In this document: in pieces, positions 34,120-44,563 of the stretch
Position numbering within the stretch: position 1 is the stretch's first letter
How the letters are laid out: every line of letters begins with the position of its first letter
DNA from: Ochotona curzoniae
Lineage: Eukaryota > Chordata > Mammalia > Lagomorpha > Ochotonidae
Assembly: GCF_017591425.1 (NCBI RefSeq)
Contig: NW_024466218.1
Span: 13,158,001-13,222,000 of the forward strand
Direction: 5' to 3'
Length of the DNA: 64,000 nucleotides
Made by a program: the position numbers and the translations under genes
Notes under the pieces: generated by a model
The model's database searches: none
Seen by the model: the letters and a program-made list of their open reading frames with translations, nothing else
What the model was told of the DNA's origin: nothing

Positions 34120-34430
34120 GGGGCCAGCAGAGTGACTCAACAGGCTAATCCTTCACCTGCAAGCACCAGCATCCCATATGGGTGACAATTCATGACCTGG
34201 CTATTCCACTCCTGATTCCAATTTCTGCATATGGTCTGGGAAAGTAGTGGAGGATGGTCCAGTTCCTTAGGGTTTTGCATCCATGTGGGGGACCTGAATG
34301 AGGCTCCTGGCTTTGAATCAGCTCAGTTCTGGCTGTTGCAGTCCTTTGGGGAGCATGTTAATGGATGGAAGATCGTTTTCTTTCTATCTCTCCTTTTCTC
34401 TATAAATCTTCCTTGCAATAATTTTTTAAA
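34120..34430 (+). mobile_element. CSINE, full length
   Basis: 'ggggccagcagagtgactca', 'acaggctaatccttcacctg', 'caccagcatcccatatgggt', 'tgcatatggtctgggaaagt', 'agtggaggatggtccagttc' and 'ggacctgaatgaggctcctg', then pyrimidine-rich 'ttctttctatctctccttttctc' and an eroded tail. It starts about 30 bp after the LTR ends. Confidence 0.9.
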
Positions 34431-35597
34431 TGAACTCACTTGCACAACTATTACAGAAATTCAATCATAAACCTGAAAAGACGAGTGGTGCCAAAGACTA
34501 GTGTCATTCCTGTTTTTTTTTCTCAGAACTAACACATGGCACCTCTGAAATCTCCCACAACCCAAAGAAATCCTTCCATCACATCTCATCATGTAATGCA
34601 TTCTGATTCATACCTTCTCCATTGATAATTCAGCTTGATATTATGCTACTACATGGTTTTTATCCCTGGGATGAGCACTGCCCTTTGACATAAAAGCGAA
34701 CAAGTCAGACAGCCTACGCTGCTGATACGGGAAGTCATCCCGAAGCTCCAGGGTCCCACGCTCTGCATCCTGAATTGCTCCGTCCTTCACCACATGATAC
34801 TGTCTTGCCTTTCTGTTCTCTGCTGTGCTCTGATTTCTCAGCTCAACATCCTAAACACATGATGGATCTTGCTCTTGAATGTCATCTTCCAGATATAGTC
34901 TGCCAAACAGAATAAGCAGTGGGTGCACTCATGAGTTATTAATCGTTCATCAGATATAACCTGAGAGCACTCTTTCTTCCTGACAGAAAAGGCATCAGTA
35001 AATAAATTTTCCCAGATGACCATTTTTACTTGATAAATATCATCTTACTAATTTTTTTCTCTATTTTCAATCTTTATTTCAATAGTCATCAATCAGCTCT
35101 CCTTACCAACTTTATGTTATATGCGAACAAGCTTATGTTGTCTTTATTTATTATAATTAGTTATTTAGTCCACAATATATACTGAATATAATAGGTAGTA
35201 AAATGCTTATAGATTCTGCTCTCAAAGAATTAATTGATAAATTCCAAGTTTTAATCCACTAAATGTTATAAAAATAATTAAAAACTGCTGTTTGGGGAAG
35301 AAAGAGCTCTCAGAATTATCATTGTCTCTGAGATTTAAAGAATAAACATTTGCTCTTTCTCTGCTTCTCTTCCCTTCCTTCCTTCCAGTTGATCAGCAAA
35401 AGCAAGGCCTGAAGACAGAGGGTCAGGTAGGCAGGGCCTTTGGAACAATACCCAGGAGCTAATGCTGAGGCTAGACTAACAGGCTTTAGATCTTGGAGAG
35501 TGTGTAGGTCAAGACTTCAAATGTAGTCAACATCAACCCAGAGTCTTCTGCCCACAGTGTCTGCATTACAATTGAGCAATGGCTTGAGCACTAGCCA
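34431..35597. other. Unique sequence, no gene recognised
   Basis: No exon recognised. A faint L2-like phrase ('atactgaatataataggtag', about 35180) is too weak to call. Confidence 0.5.
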
Positions 35598-35855
35598 CTC
35601 AACTTCAGATCCACATCCTTGTTAATGGGCCTGGAAAAGCTGCAAAAGATGGGTTAAATGCATGGCCCTCTGCTACCCACTTGGCAGACCTAGACGGAGT
35701 TCCAAGCCGCTGCCTTCAACACGGCCAATACCTGCTTATTACAGCACTTTGGGGAATGAACCAGCTGGTGGAATAATTATGCACCTTTGTCACTCCTTGT
35801 CTTGTCATGTCTTAGTATTTCTGACTTTAGAATAAATACATGAATCTTCAAACAA
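35598..35855 (+). mobile_element. Old CSINE, 5'-truncated
   Basis: 'caacttcagatccacatcct', 'tgttaatgggcctggaaaag', 'ctgcaaaagatgggttaaat', 'ctctgctacccacttggcag', 'acctagacggagttccaagc' and 'tgggg-aatgaaccagctgg', ending in 'ctgactttagaataaataca'. It lacks box A and box B and belongs to the older group. Confidence 0.8.
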
Positions 35856-35993
35856 AAATGATTCGTGATGAAGAACTATCTGGAGATGTCAGGAGATTGG
35901 TTTTATACAAGAAAAGCTAGTGAATACATGTACATATCATGGAAAATGGATTTCAGATTTCCAATTTCTAGAGAGGAGAGCACATATATTAAA

Positions 35994-36254
35994 AAGCAGT
36001 GCTTCGGATATGGATTGGGATGTTCACATCGTATACCTGGGTCCCTGGTTCAAGTGCCAGTCCCATTTCAATTTGCACTCTTATTGACACAACCCCTGAG
36101 AGGTGGTATGTAGCTCAAGTGCTTGGGTCCTTGTCAATCACATTGGAGACCCAGAATGAATTCCAGGGGCTCCAGCTTTGGCCTTCACTGACATTTAGAG
36201 GTGGAAATGTCAGACGGAAGATGTCTCTCTATATCACCTCTTACTATGACTTTC
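35994..36254 (+). mobile_element. Old CSINE whose tail became a microsatellite
   Basis: 'tggattgggatgttcacatc', 'ctggttcaagtgccagtccc' (box B region), 'caagtgcttgggtccttgtc', 'ggagacccagaatgaattcc' and 'cagacggaagatgtctctct', then 'ttactatgactttcgaaag'. The purine tract starts exactly where the A-rich tail should be, so the tail probably seeded it. Confidence 0.8.
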
Positions 36255-36319
36255 GAAAGAAAGAAAAGAAGGAAGGAAGGAAGGAAGGAAGGAAGGAAGG
36301 AAGAAAGAGAGAGAGAGAG

Positions 36320-36382
<63 letters not shown>

Positions 36383-36389
36383 AAAGAAA
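36255..36389. repeat. 135-bp homopurine microsatellite (GGAA)n(GA)n(GAAA)n
   Basis: 135 consecutive purines on the plus strand: about seven GGAA units, a (GA) block, then about twenty GAAA units. It follows a plus CSINE tail. Three plus-strand and one minus-strand open frames run through it because the repeat lacks stops; they are artefacts. Long mirror-type purine tracts can form triplex (H-DNA). Confidence 0.97.
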
Positions 36390-36428
36390 CTTAGTGAAAT
36401 TAAAGGACATGGCACAAAATTACATTTT

Positions 36429-36757
36429 TTAAAAGATTTATTTTCATTGCAAAGTCAGATATACACAGAGGAAGAGAGACAGAGAGGAAGATCTTCTGTC
36501 CATTGATTTACTCCCCAAGTGGTCACAATGACTGGAGCTGAGCCAATCTGAATCCAGGAGCCCGGAGCCTCGCTGGGTCTCCCACACAGGTGCAGGAGCC
36601 CAAGGCCCAAGGCCAAGCCATTCTTGACTGCTTTCCCAGGCTATAGGCAGGGAGCTGGATGGCAAGCGTGACTGCTGGGATTAGAACCGATGCTCAAATG
36701 GGATCCTGGACACATTCATGGTGAGGGATTTAGCCACTAGGTTGCCACGCAGGGCCC
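36429..36757 (-). mobile_element. CSINE with target-site duplication
   Basis: Complete reverse copy: 'taaaagatttattttcattg', 'caaagtcagatatacacaga', 'agatcttctgtccattgatt', 'gggattagaaccgatgctca' (box B complement) and 'gatttagccactaggttgcc' (box A complement). Flanks 36413-36428 'cacaaaattacatttt' and 36758-36773 'cacaaacttgcatttt' match at 14 of 16 bases. In the SINE sense the cut site is TTTT/AAAA-like, as L1 endonuclease prefers. Confidence 0.95.
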
Positions 36758-36829
36758 CACAAACTTGCATTTTAAAATACACATTTATGTCTGTATATGT
36801 ATATAAATCTTCTATTTGTTTCTTTTTTT

Positions 36830-37152
36830 TAAAAGATTTTATTTTTATTATTTTTTTATTGGAAAGGCGTATATACAAAGAGGAGAATCAGAGAGGAAGA
36901 TCTTCCATCCGATGATTCATTCCCCAAGTGAGCGCAACGGCCGATACTATGCCGATCCGAACCCAGGAGCCTCTTCCGGGTCTCCCACGTGGGTGCAGGT
37001 TCCCAAAGCTTTGGGCCATCCTGGACTGCCTTCCCGGGCCACAGGCAGGGAGCTGGAAGGGAAGCGGGGCTGCTGGGATAGAACCGGCACCCATATGGGA
37101 TCCCGGGCATGCAAGGCGAGGACCTTAACCACTTGCACCACCGCTCTGGGCC
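36830..37152 (-). mobile_element. Young CSINE
   Basis: Tail complement 'aaagattttatttttattat', 'tattggaaaggcgtatatac', 'gatcttccatccgatgattc', 'aagtgagcgcaacggccgat', 'gatagaaccggcacccatat' and 'gcgaggaccttaaccacttg', ending 'gggccc'. The flanks 'ctatttgtttct' (about 36812) and 'ctatttatgtttct' (37153) look like a duplication differing by a 2-bp indel. Same subtype as the copy at 21911-22227. It lies 56 bp from the preceding CSINE's duplicated flank, in the same orientation. Confidence 0.93.
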
Positions 37153-37410
37153 CTATTTATGTTTCTATAGAGGCATACTTGAGCATGTGTGTCTATATAT
37201 GTGAGTATATAAAAGCAGATATAACTTAAACAGGAATCATTATATTAATATACATATAAACAAATAAATGTATGTGGGTAAGTATGGTAGGTGTGTGAGT
37301 ATATACATACACAGACATGTGTTCTCAAAGTCTTTCTATTTAGAGACCTGGAAGGCATGATATCGCAGTTACCCAGGTGCCTACCTGACACTCCAAGTTT
37401 GCCTTTTTGT
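37153..37410. other. A+T-rich unplaced sequence
   Basis: Short stretch with interspersed TA and TG runs between two CSINEs. No gene. Confidence 0.6.
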
Positions 37411-37665
37411 TAACAATTTAAGTTTTTCAAATATGTAAGAGAAACAGAAAGACAGATGGGGTACATCTTCACTGGTTCTTCCCACAAATGGCCAAGGCTG
37501 AAGCTGGGAGCTCTGTGAAGCATTCCTGCTAGAGTTGATTCGCCTCAATCATCATCCTGCCTCTCATGTTTGTGTTACCAAGAAGCTGGAGTCAGGAACT
37601 GGGATCAGAATTCAAACCTACATATTCTACATGGATGACAATGTCTTCAGTGCTATTCAGAATAC
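37411..37665 (-). mobile_element. Old CSINE
   Basis: 'gagaaacagaaagacagatg', 'catcttcactggttcttccc', 'acaaatggccaaggctgaag', 'catcatcctgcctctcatgt', 'agaagctggagtcaggaact' and 'gatcagaattcaaacctaca' (box B region), with a decayed box A end. It belongs to the older group. Confidence 0.75.
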
Positions 37666-38852
37666 CCACTCCACTTCTGATCTTCATTTCTAAATGCTAC
37701 TTTCCACAAACAAAAGCCAGCATATCTTGCAACAATTTTGTTACCAGGACTAGGGAAGCAGGAGTGTAAGATGAGCCTGAAATATCTTTTTTGCTTCTGG
37801 AAATGGAAGGGGTGATAAGAAAACAGATATTTGCTAAGAGATACCAGGAACAAGCTTACCCGGAATGTTAGAGGCCAGATTGGGTGAATTTCAAGTATCA
37901 AAATAAACTATTTTCATGAGTTATTATCCACTTACATAAAGAAAACTGTGAGTTTATGCTAAAATATGATGCTTACTGAGCTAATGAATACATAAAGATA
38001 AAGCTCCACTTTGCAGATGAGTATCAACTTAACATATACTAAGTTGGGGCTAGACACCTGCTATTATACAACTATCATGATAACAGTCCATCTTAGTAAA
38101 GAGTCAGTAGGCTGCTAAATTAACAGATTGAAAATTTATTGAAAAGCAGGATATTTGTGTACTCTCTAAGAATGTCTTTTCTACAGACTTATCTGTTATG
38201 AATGAAAAACAGTCATTTTACATTAAGAAACCTGGCAGATGTTGTGTTTAACTAAGCAGTCAGAGTTAACATCACCAGAAGTCGTTATTGGTTTGTGTCA
38301 GATATAAGTTGTACTGTTTTAACCTCTGCCTGTGGGAATGTTGATGATAACTCTTATTGAATTTTTTTAAAGATGAAATGAAATCTGGACATATTCTTGT
38401 TTGTAAAGATAGTTTGAGAAAAAATTTTAAATTAATATTTCTAACATTGCTTATAAAGTTTTTTCTCCTCCTCTCCACGCTCAGCTTTAGGCTAATGTTT
38501 GAGAGGGGCCACAGAATACTTAAGAATATTAGTGAGTGATCCTCCTGTTTTGTTGGTGAAGTAATTTGTAGGACACTTTTACAAAATTGGCTCCTTTACG
38601 GGAGTTTAATGCTATGAAGAGAGTTGTCTATTGAAAGCTGCCTGTTATTCTATATTTAGTTCCATTCCAACAAGCAGACATCTACATGGAGAATACAAAA
38701 AAAAAAAAAAACAGTGAAATAGGGGAAGGAAAACAGCATACACTTTTAAAGTTCCTACCCAATAACTATGAACTCATTAACCTATAGTGACCATGGAAGC
38801 AGGAGACATGGCATTGATGCTACAGGTAAACATCTGGGTACTTCGTTTCAAC

Positions 38853-38960
38853 CACCTCTGCTTTCAAAAGCTTTAGTTTTCCATTTGTAAAATGAAGGTA
38901 CAGAACAGCATTTCCATCTCTCACACTGCTTGCATCAACAGTTAAATCCACTAAAGCCCT
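38853..38960 (+). repeat. Possible MIR fragment
   Basis: 'gctttagttttccatttgta', 'aaatgaaggtacagaacagc', 'cacactgcttgcatcaacag' and 'ttaaatcc' resemble the MIR 3' half (cctcagtttcctcatctgtaaaatggggataat...gttgtgaggattaaat). Weak after the first 30 bases. Confidence 0.45.
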
Positions 38961-39515
38961 TCTGTTATGACAGCAATTAGTGGTTCCTTTCTGGATTACT
39001 TGGAGCATTTTTGAAAGGTTTATAGCTTATTCCTGATGTAGATAAATGTATTTTTTAGAATATTTGCTTTGCCTTTCATGAATAAAAAGGTGATTGAGTA
39101 AAGCATGCATTTATCATTCCATTTATTGCCCTGAAACCAACAAGTATAATTTATAAACCAATACTACTTTTGGGAATGTTATACACATGTTTGAAAACAA
39201 TTTCTTAAATTAATGAGAGGCCAAGAAGACACTGATGTAGCCTCCCTTGGAGGAAAAACTGAGAATCCCATCAGAGAGGAAACCTGAAAACAATTTATTG
39301 ACTAATAGAGATGCTATGTTACTTTTTCTGAGGCACTAAGTAAAGGATTGTAAGTTTAGTTACTCTGGGTTGGCTTTTCTCTGTGTCCTAAGATGTGTGA
39401 CATTGGAAAGGTTGGCTCATCACAATTGCTTTCCCCTGGAGTCGAAGAAAATGTTGGAATGGATATAAAAGGAACATCTAAAGATATCTATTCTTATATG
39501 CATCATTCACAGATA

Positions 39516-39538
39516 TGTGTGTGTGTGTGTGTGTGTGT
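39516..39538. repeat. (TG)n microsatellite, short
   Basis: About 11 uninterrupted TG units. Confidence 0.95.
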
Positions 39539-40069
39539 TTCTGTTAAATTTAAGAATATTCTGATTTTAAAAAGACAATGAAAGCCTAGTAGGAAATCTT
39601 GAAAATGAACATGGCCATGTGAGAGGGCATTCTTTTGAGATTAATAGAATTAATAGACTTTTTTATCTGTTATTATTAAATGGTTTACTTCATGAACTTG
39701 CTGGCTAGCAATAGCATTAAGGAAAAAGATTTCTTTTTGAATACTTGCATCCACACTCCTCAGAGAAGACTTCCAGGCTCTTATTGAATAAGTATATCTC
39801 TTAACATCTCACTGCAAGGTGAATTATATACCAACCTACTTGCCTTATTAATCTGTGTAATATAATTTCCCATATTTATAGGCAAAACTAAATCTTAAAT
39901 ATCTGAATATTTTATTTTTCTGATGTAACTCAAGATTTAGCTAAAAATCTGTGAGAATGCAAAGATCAAACTTCTGAGCAAATACATTAAGTAAGTATGA
40001 ATACTTTCATGTATTAAAACTTGCTTGCACATTATCAAGACAGTTATGTATGACATTTCACAGGACCAT

Positions 40070-40192
40070 TCTATTCCTCATTTACTATTCTAGTGACTTG
40101 GAGTATTGTGAAAATTAAATGAACTAACGTATGTAAGGCACTTAGAAAATGCCTGGCAAACAGTAAGTATTTGGTAATTATTATTATTTCCT
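40070..40192 (+). repeat. MIR SINE 3' part
   Basis: 'tattgtgaaaattaaatgaa', 'ctaacgtatgtaaggcactt', 'agaaaatgcctggcaaacag' and 'taagtatttggtaattatta' match the MIR end (ttgtgaggattaaatgagttaa, gtaaagcgcttagaacagtgcctggcacatagtaagcgct, ttattatt). Confidence 0.85.
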
Positions 40193-41249
40193 TCTCATGC
40201 CAATAATATATTAACAGTAATAACTTGGAAGGGAGAAAGGAGCTGTAATGAGTGGTTACACTCAAAATAGAAATTGCAAAGTAATGGAAATAGATAGGGA
40301 TATGATCAAAATCAGGCATAACAACTCAAAACAAAGCCATCATTATTCATTTGGTGCAGATCCAAACACATCTAAGCAGAGTCAGCAGCATCACTGTTAT
40401 AGTCCGTTCCAGCAGTAATAGCTGTTAATAACAATAACTTCGAGCCATCAAGAAGAGTTGGAATAATATCTAATATCCTCTGTCTAAGAAAGCATGCAAA
40501 GTATAATAAAAATTTATAGACTCTCATACAATCCAGTTATGATTTTCGTGTTAATGTCTCACCCATAAACTCTCTGTAATCTAGAAAACCCACTTTTTAG
40601 ACTGTTTAGATAATGTATATCTAGACAGTCAAGGTTTTTACAATTATGCTCATTAATTTTAGTAATTTATAAACCTAAGTTTTAGTTGCACAACTAGACA
40701 TCTTACTTTTCAAGGACATATACCTCTGGATATGTTATTCTCAGAATGCATGGACTAGGAAGGAGTCTGTAGTTGTTTCTCTCATACTTAACAAAATAAT
40801 GGTGCCTCTTGCTATGTTTGGGGCTTGGAAAACATAAACTCTCCTAGGAATGAATGGAGTGTCAACATTCAGTTGTTCAATATGGATGTTCTTTAATCTT
40901 CCAACCTATGCATATTCCACACAACAGCACCCGTCACATCTGGTGGGGGTAGTGTAGACCTAAGACTTGGAAAAATATGATTCTTGTACCACATTATTCT
41001 CCTACCAAGGTTTTGCATTCACCTACTTATAGGGTCAAGGATATTCAGATATATTCCAGGGCTCAACCGCACGTATTCGTATAACTTCCATTATGCTTCA
41101 GGAGTTCTCTCTCTCTCTCAAGAATATAATCAAGTAGTGCTCCTTGTGTTTGTTGATCTACTGAGAGGAGGGTACAAAAGTGAACTCGAGGCAACTACAG
41201 CTTTTTGTTTACTGAAATACTTGTGTATTTCCTCATAGGAGCACTTTTC
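40193..41249. other. Unique sequence, no gene recognised
   Basis: About 1 kb with no placed repeat or exon. A short CT run ('ctctctctctc') lies near 41108-41118. Confidence 0.55.
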
Positions 41250-41460
41250 CTGTAGGCACCATTCACTCTGTGAGGGCAGAGTAAGAAGATGGTCATCTAA
41301 CAATATAAGAAGTGAGTCCCCGCCACACTCTGAGTCTGCTGCTGCCTACACCTTGCCCTTCACAACCTCAGAAACTGTGATAAATGTGTTTTCCCTATTT
41401 TAAAGATGCTGGCATTTGGTACTCTCTTCTAGCAGTCTGAAGAGATTAAGACAAGGTTCT
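41250..41460 (+). mobile_element. MLT1-type LTR, 3' half
   Basis: 'agaagatggtcatctaacaa', 'taagaagtgagtccccgcca', 'ctcagaaactgtgataaatg', 'tgttttccctattttaaaga', 'tgctggcatttggtactctc' and 'agtctgaagagattaagaca' match the MLT1 3' end (gaaggcggccatctgcaagcca, ccagcctccagaactgtgagaaataaat, ttgtttataagccacccagtctatggtatt, cagcccgaacggactaagaca). Confidence 0.75.
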
Positions 41461-43429
41461 TCTGGATGCTCAAGTTCCAAAGTTGACATAGCTGGTGTCT
41501 GTTCACGATTCTCTCTTGCTAGCTAATCTAAAAAAAATGACAATGTTCCATGTCTGTATCAATTTTGGAGCAAGGGTGTCTGGATTAAATGACCCTCCAC
41601 CAGAATCCAAGATGCCTGACAAATAATGTGCTTATTTTTTAAGGTAGAAGGTGTAAATGAAAGGAGCCAATCATTTGGAAGATATGTCCAAATATGTACA
41701 ATATTACTGCATACCTTAAAACATCATTGCTGTATCAGGTCCTCAAAATGAATTTATATTCCATCACTTGGAGTACACCTATTTGCTTTACTGCTGTAGT
41801 AGAACTGCTCTCTATATTACTGTTTTTGTGTCAATTGTAGTCTGACAGAGCAGAGCAACTGGTGAATTTCTCACCAAATCTGAACAAGTCTCCTTAGCAC
41901 ATTTCTTGGTCATTTTGTTAAACAAGGGAGTCTCTGGTCCCAAATGGCAGAGCTAAGTGTTAGATGTACTAGTCTTACATATTGAACTACCTAAATCTGT
42001 TCTAGCATGCCTACCCTGAGAATTTATCTAATTCCCTGACAATCCTCCATGGAAACTTTTGCATCTTTTATGTAGTTACCAAGCATTGGCTTTTTGAAAT
42101 CTTCCAAGGATGCATGCAGAGCTTGGTCCCATGCCGTGCAAACATACCCTATTATAACTCCTATTCTGTCTTATATGCCTCTAGAATTCTCAGTATTCAC
42201 ACTTAGAAATACTGTCACATATACATATCTTTGTATATCATACATACATACACTACAGACTTCTCAACAATTTCCTTTAGCCGACTCAACAATCCCCCTT
42301 TGAATGATGCTAGATATAGGATGCTACTTACGCTCCTGATGACAAAGTGGAAGGAAAGAAATTGCTTGAGTGTGGCAAATTTGTCTCCTAGGACTTGTCT
42401 TATTTGAGCTCTCTTCATCATTCTTAAAGAGAAGATAATGGTCTTTTTCAACAATGAGAGTTGTTCTGAGGTCCACACTCTTCAGAGGGACCAGGAATTT
42501 ACATGGTTGAAGCACTTCTCCATGTATATTCGTGTCATGGAACAAAGAATTCAATTTCTATCCAGCCTAACCATGATTTTAGCATAGTGGATCCTCTAAT
42601 ATGAGAAGTATATCTTTCCACATGCTTTAGTCACACCTTCCATTTTGTGAGAGCTAGGCATCTTAGCTATCGATGGCCGTGAGCTATGAATACTCCAAAT
42701 ACCATACCACTTTCAACAGACCATTAGACTGGTGACTGATTATCCTCAATGTCCCATGTTTAGTGCTCTTCCTAAGGCCACATTTTTCCTATCATTTAGT
42801 TTCAGTTACAGTCCCTAGAACACAGAACCTAGAGCTTGAGAAATTCTTATGAAAGTGATTTATCCAGGTTGTACTCTCATGAGAAATGGCAGCAGTATCT
42901 GGGAAGGAAAGGACACATGAACTTAGTAAGCATGGATTTTTGTTGGATTTTAGCTTCAGATTAGTGTCACATGGAGTTCTAGAATGTGAGTTTTCCTGAG
43001 AATTGCCATTTGGAGGCAAAGCTTATCCTCTTGTACTTCATTCAGTCAGTTTTGACTCTTGGCCGCTTAAAGAAAAAGAGTACGGCATCCAGAGAAAGTT
43101 CATTTAGGTTGGGTAAGGGCAAGCCACAGGTGGCAGGGCAAGAATGTGGAAATAAACAAGTCATAAGGAATATGGCAATGACACGAAGGCCTGCTATAAT
43201 TTATAATGCAAAATGGGATGTTCCATGCTCCACGATGATTGGGGAAGGGTAGGATCATTGGAAGTTAAATCCAAATATGTTGAAAGAAAGATTAAGCAAT
43301 GAGAGGACCTAATAAACTTCACAGTGCAAAGAATCCCTAAGTGGTAAATATGTGTTTTAACTACTTGATCCAAATATATTGAATATAAATCAAATGCTAT
43401 AGGCTTTAAAGTATTTGAGAGCAAATGAA
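41461..43429. other. Unique sequence, no gene recognised
   Basis: About 2 kb without a placed repeat or an exon. Frames up to 88 codons occur on both strands and match nothing known. Confidence 0.5.
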
Positions 43430-43735
43430 GAGCACACTGGCTACTGGCTAAAGTTCTTGTTGCACCTGCAGGGATCCCATATGGGCACCAGTTCTAATCA
43501 TGGTGGCCCCGCTTCCCACCCAGTTCCCTGCCTGTGGCTTGGGAAAGCAGTAGAGGAATGTCTAAAGACTTGGAACCCTACCGCAGAGGACAGACCAAAA
43601 CAAGAAAGAAAGGTCCAGGCTCCTGGTTTCAGGTCGGCTTGGCTCTAGCCCTTGAGGCCACTTGGGGAGTGAATCAGTGGACTATCTTTCCTCCTCTCTT
43701 TCCAATCAAAATAAATAAAAATCTTTAGAAAAAAA
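43430..43735 (+). mobile_element. CSINE, full length
   Basis: 'agcacactggctactggcta' (box A region), 'gggatcccatatgggcacca', 'gttctaatcatggtggcccc' (box B region), 'tggcttgggaaagcagtaga', 'ccttgaggccacttggggag' and the tail 'aatcaaaataaataaaaatc'. Two short frames (43415-43648, 43534-43728) are read-through of the SINE. Confidence 0.93.
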
Positions 43736-44233
43736 GAGTAAATACAATATAGCTAGCTATATTTTTTTTAAGTGTATGGTAATTGGTTCAATCAGTGTTA
43801 GTAATAATTCATTCCTTTTCTGCTTTTCACAGTCAGTATTATGCCAATAATCAATACCAACAACATGTTCATTTAATAAATTTATGTGTAGTACTTACGG
43901 GTGCTGAGTAAAGGTTATTAACTAGATGCATAATCATTTTGCCATAATTCACTTAGAAGTATGATGATATTATTTGCTTGTATTTGTTTCTATACATTTG
44001 TGAAATTTGAACCATTTTTATGAGAAATGACCAGGTTTTAATTTTTATAATTTTTACTCTATTATTATTAAAGTTTTGCATCTCAATTTATAATTAACAT
44101 TTTTAGAACTACCAGAATAAATTTAATCACAGGTGTCAATCTAATAATAATTATACTACAATAATTTTAATTCTTTTAACATATTTTGAAATTGAATTCA
44201 CCAACTATAAGTTAAAATTCAAACATATAGCTT
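43736..44233. other. A+T-rich unplaced sequence
   Basis: Very A+T-rich, with no gene or named repeat. Confidence 0.55.
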
Positions 44234-44563
44234 AGGGCTTGGGGCTAGGATTATGCTTCAATAGATTAAGTTGCAGTCTGCGACAGCTGCATCCCTTGGA
44301 AACACAAGTCCTGGATGGTCTGTTTTCTATCCAGCTCCCTGCTAAAATGCCTGCGAAAGTAGAGAAAGCGACCGGAGCTTCTGCTCTTGCATGCAAGATT
44401 CAAATGGAGTTCAAGGCTACTGGCTTAAACCTGGCCTAGCTCTGGTCCTTGAGAACATTTAGTGAGGCAGACGGAAGATCGAAAATCTTCCTCTGTTCTT
44501 TACCCATCGCTCTGTAATTCTTTCTTTCCAAAAAATAAATACGTGTTTGAAAATAAATAAATG
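44234..44563 (+). mobile_element. Old CSINE
   Basis: 'gcttggggctaggattatgc', 'ttcaatagattaagttgcag', 'tatccagctccctgctaaaa', 'tgcctgcgaaagtagagaaa', 'aaatggagttcaaggctact' and 'gaggcagacggaagatcgaa', with the tail 'aaaaaataaatacgtgtttg'. It combines 5' features of one group with a middle of the older type. Confidence 0.8.

Larger units (their letters stand above)
37666..40069. other. Unique sequence with a MIR fragment and a (TG)n run
   Basis: About 2.4 kb of A+T-rich unplaced DNA, apart from the two listed repeats and an A15 run near 38697-38711. No exon recognised. Confidence 0.5.

Noticed and set aside
36201..36506. Charged repetitive protein (RKEGRKEG..., KERKKERK...) and a Ser/Phe/Leu repeat on the other strand
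   Set aside because: Pure read-through of the GGAA/GAAA microsatellite and the adjoining SINE.
36440..37152. Regularly spaced similar units that could suggest a CRISPR-like or tandem array
   Set aside because: They are independent CSINE insertions. One has a good target-site duplication, the other a probable one, and there is no repeat-spacer pattern.
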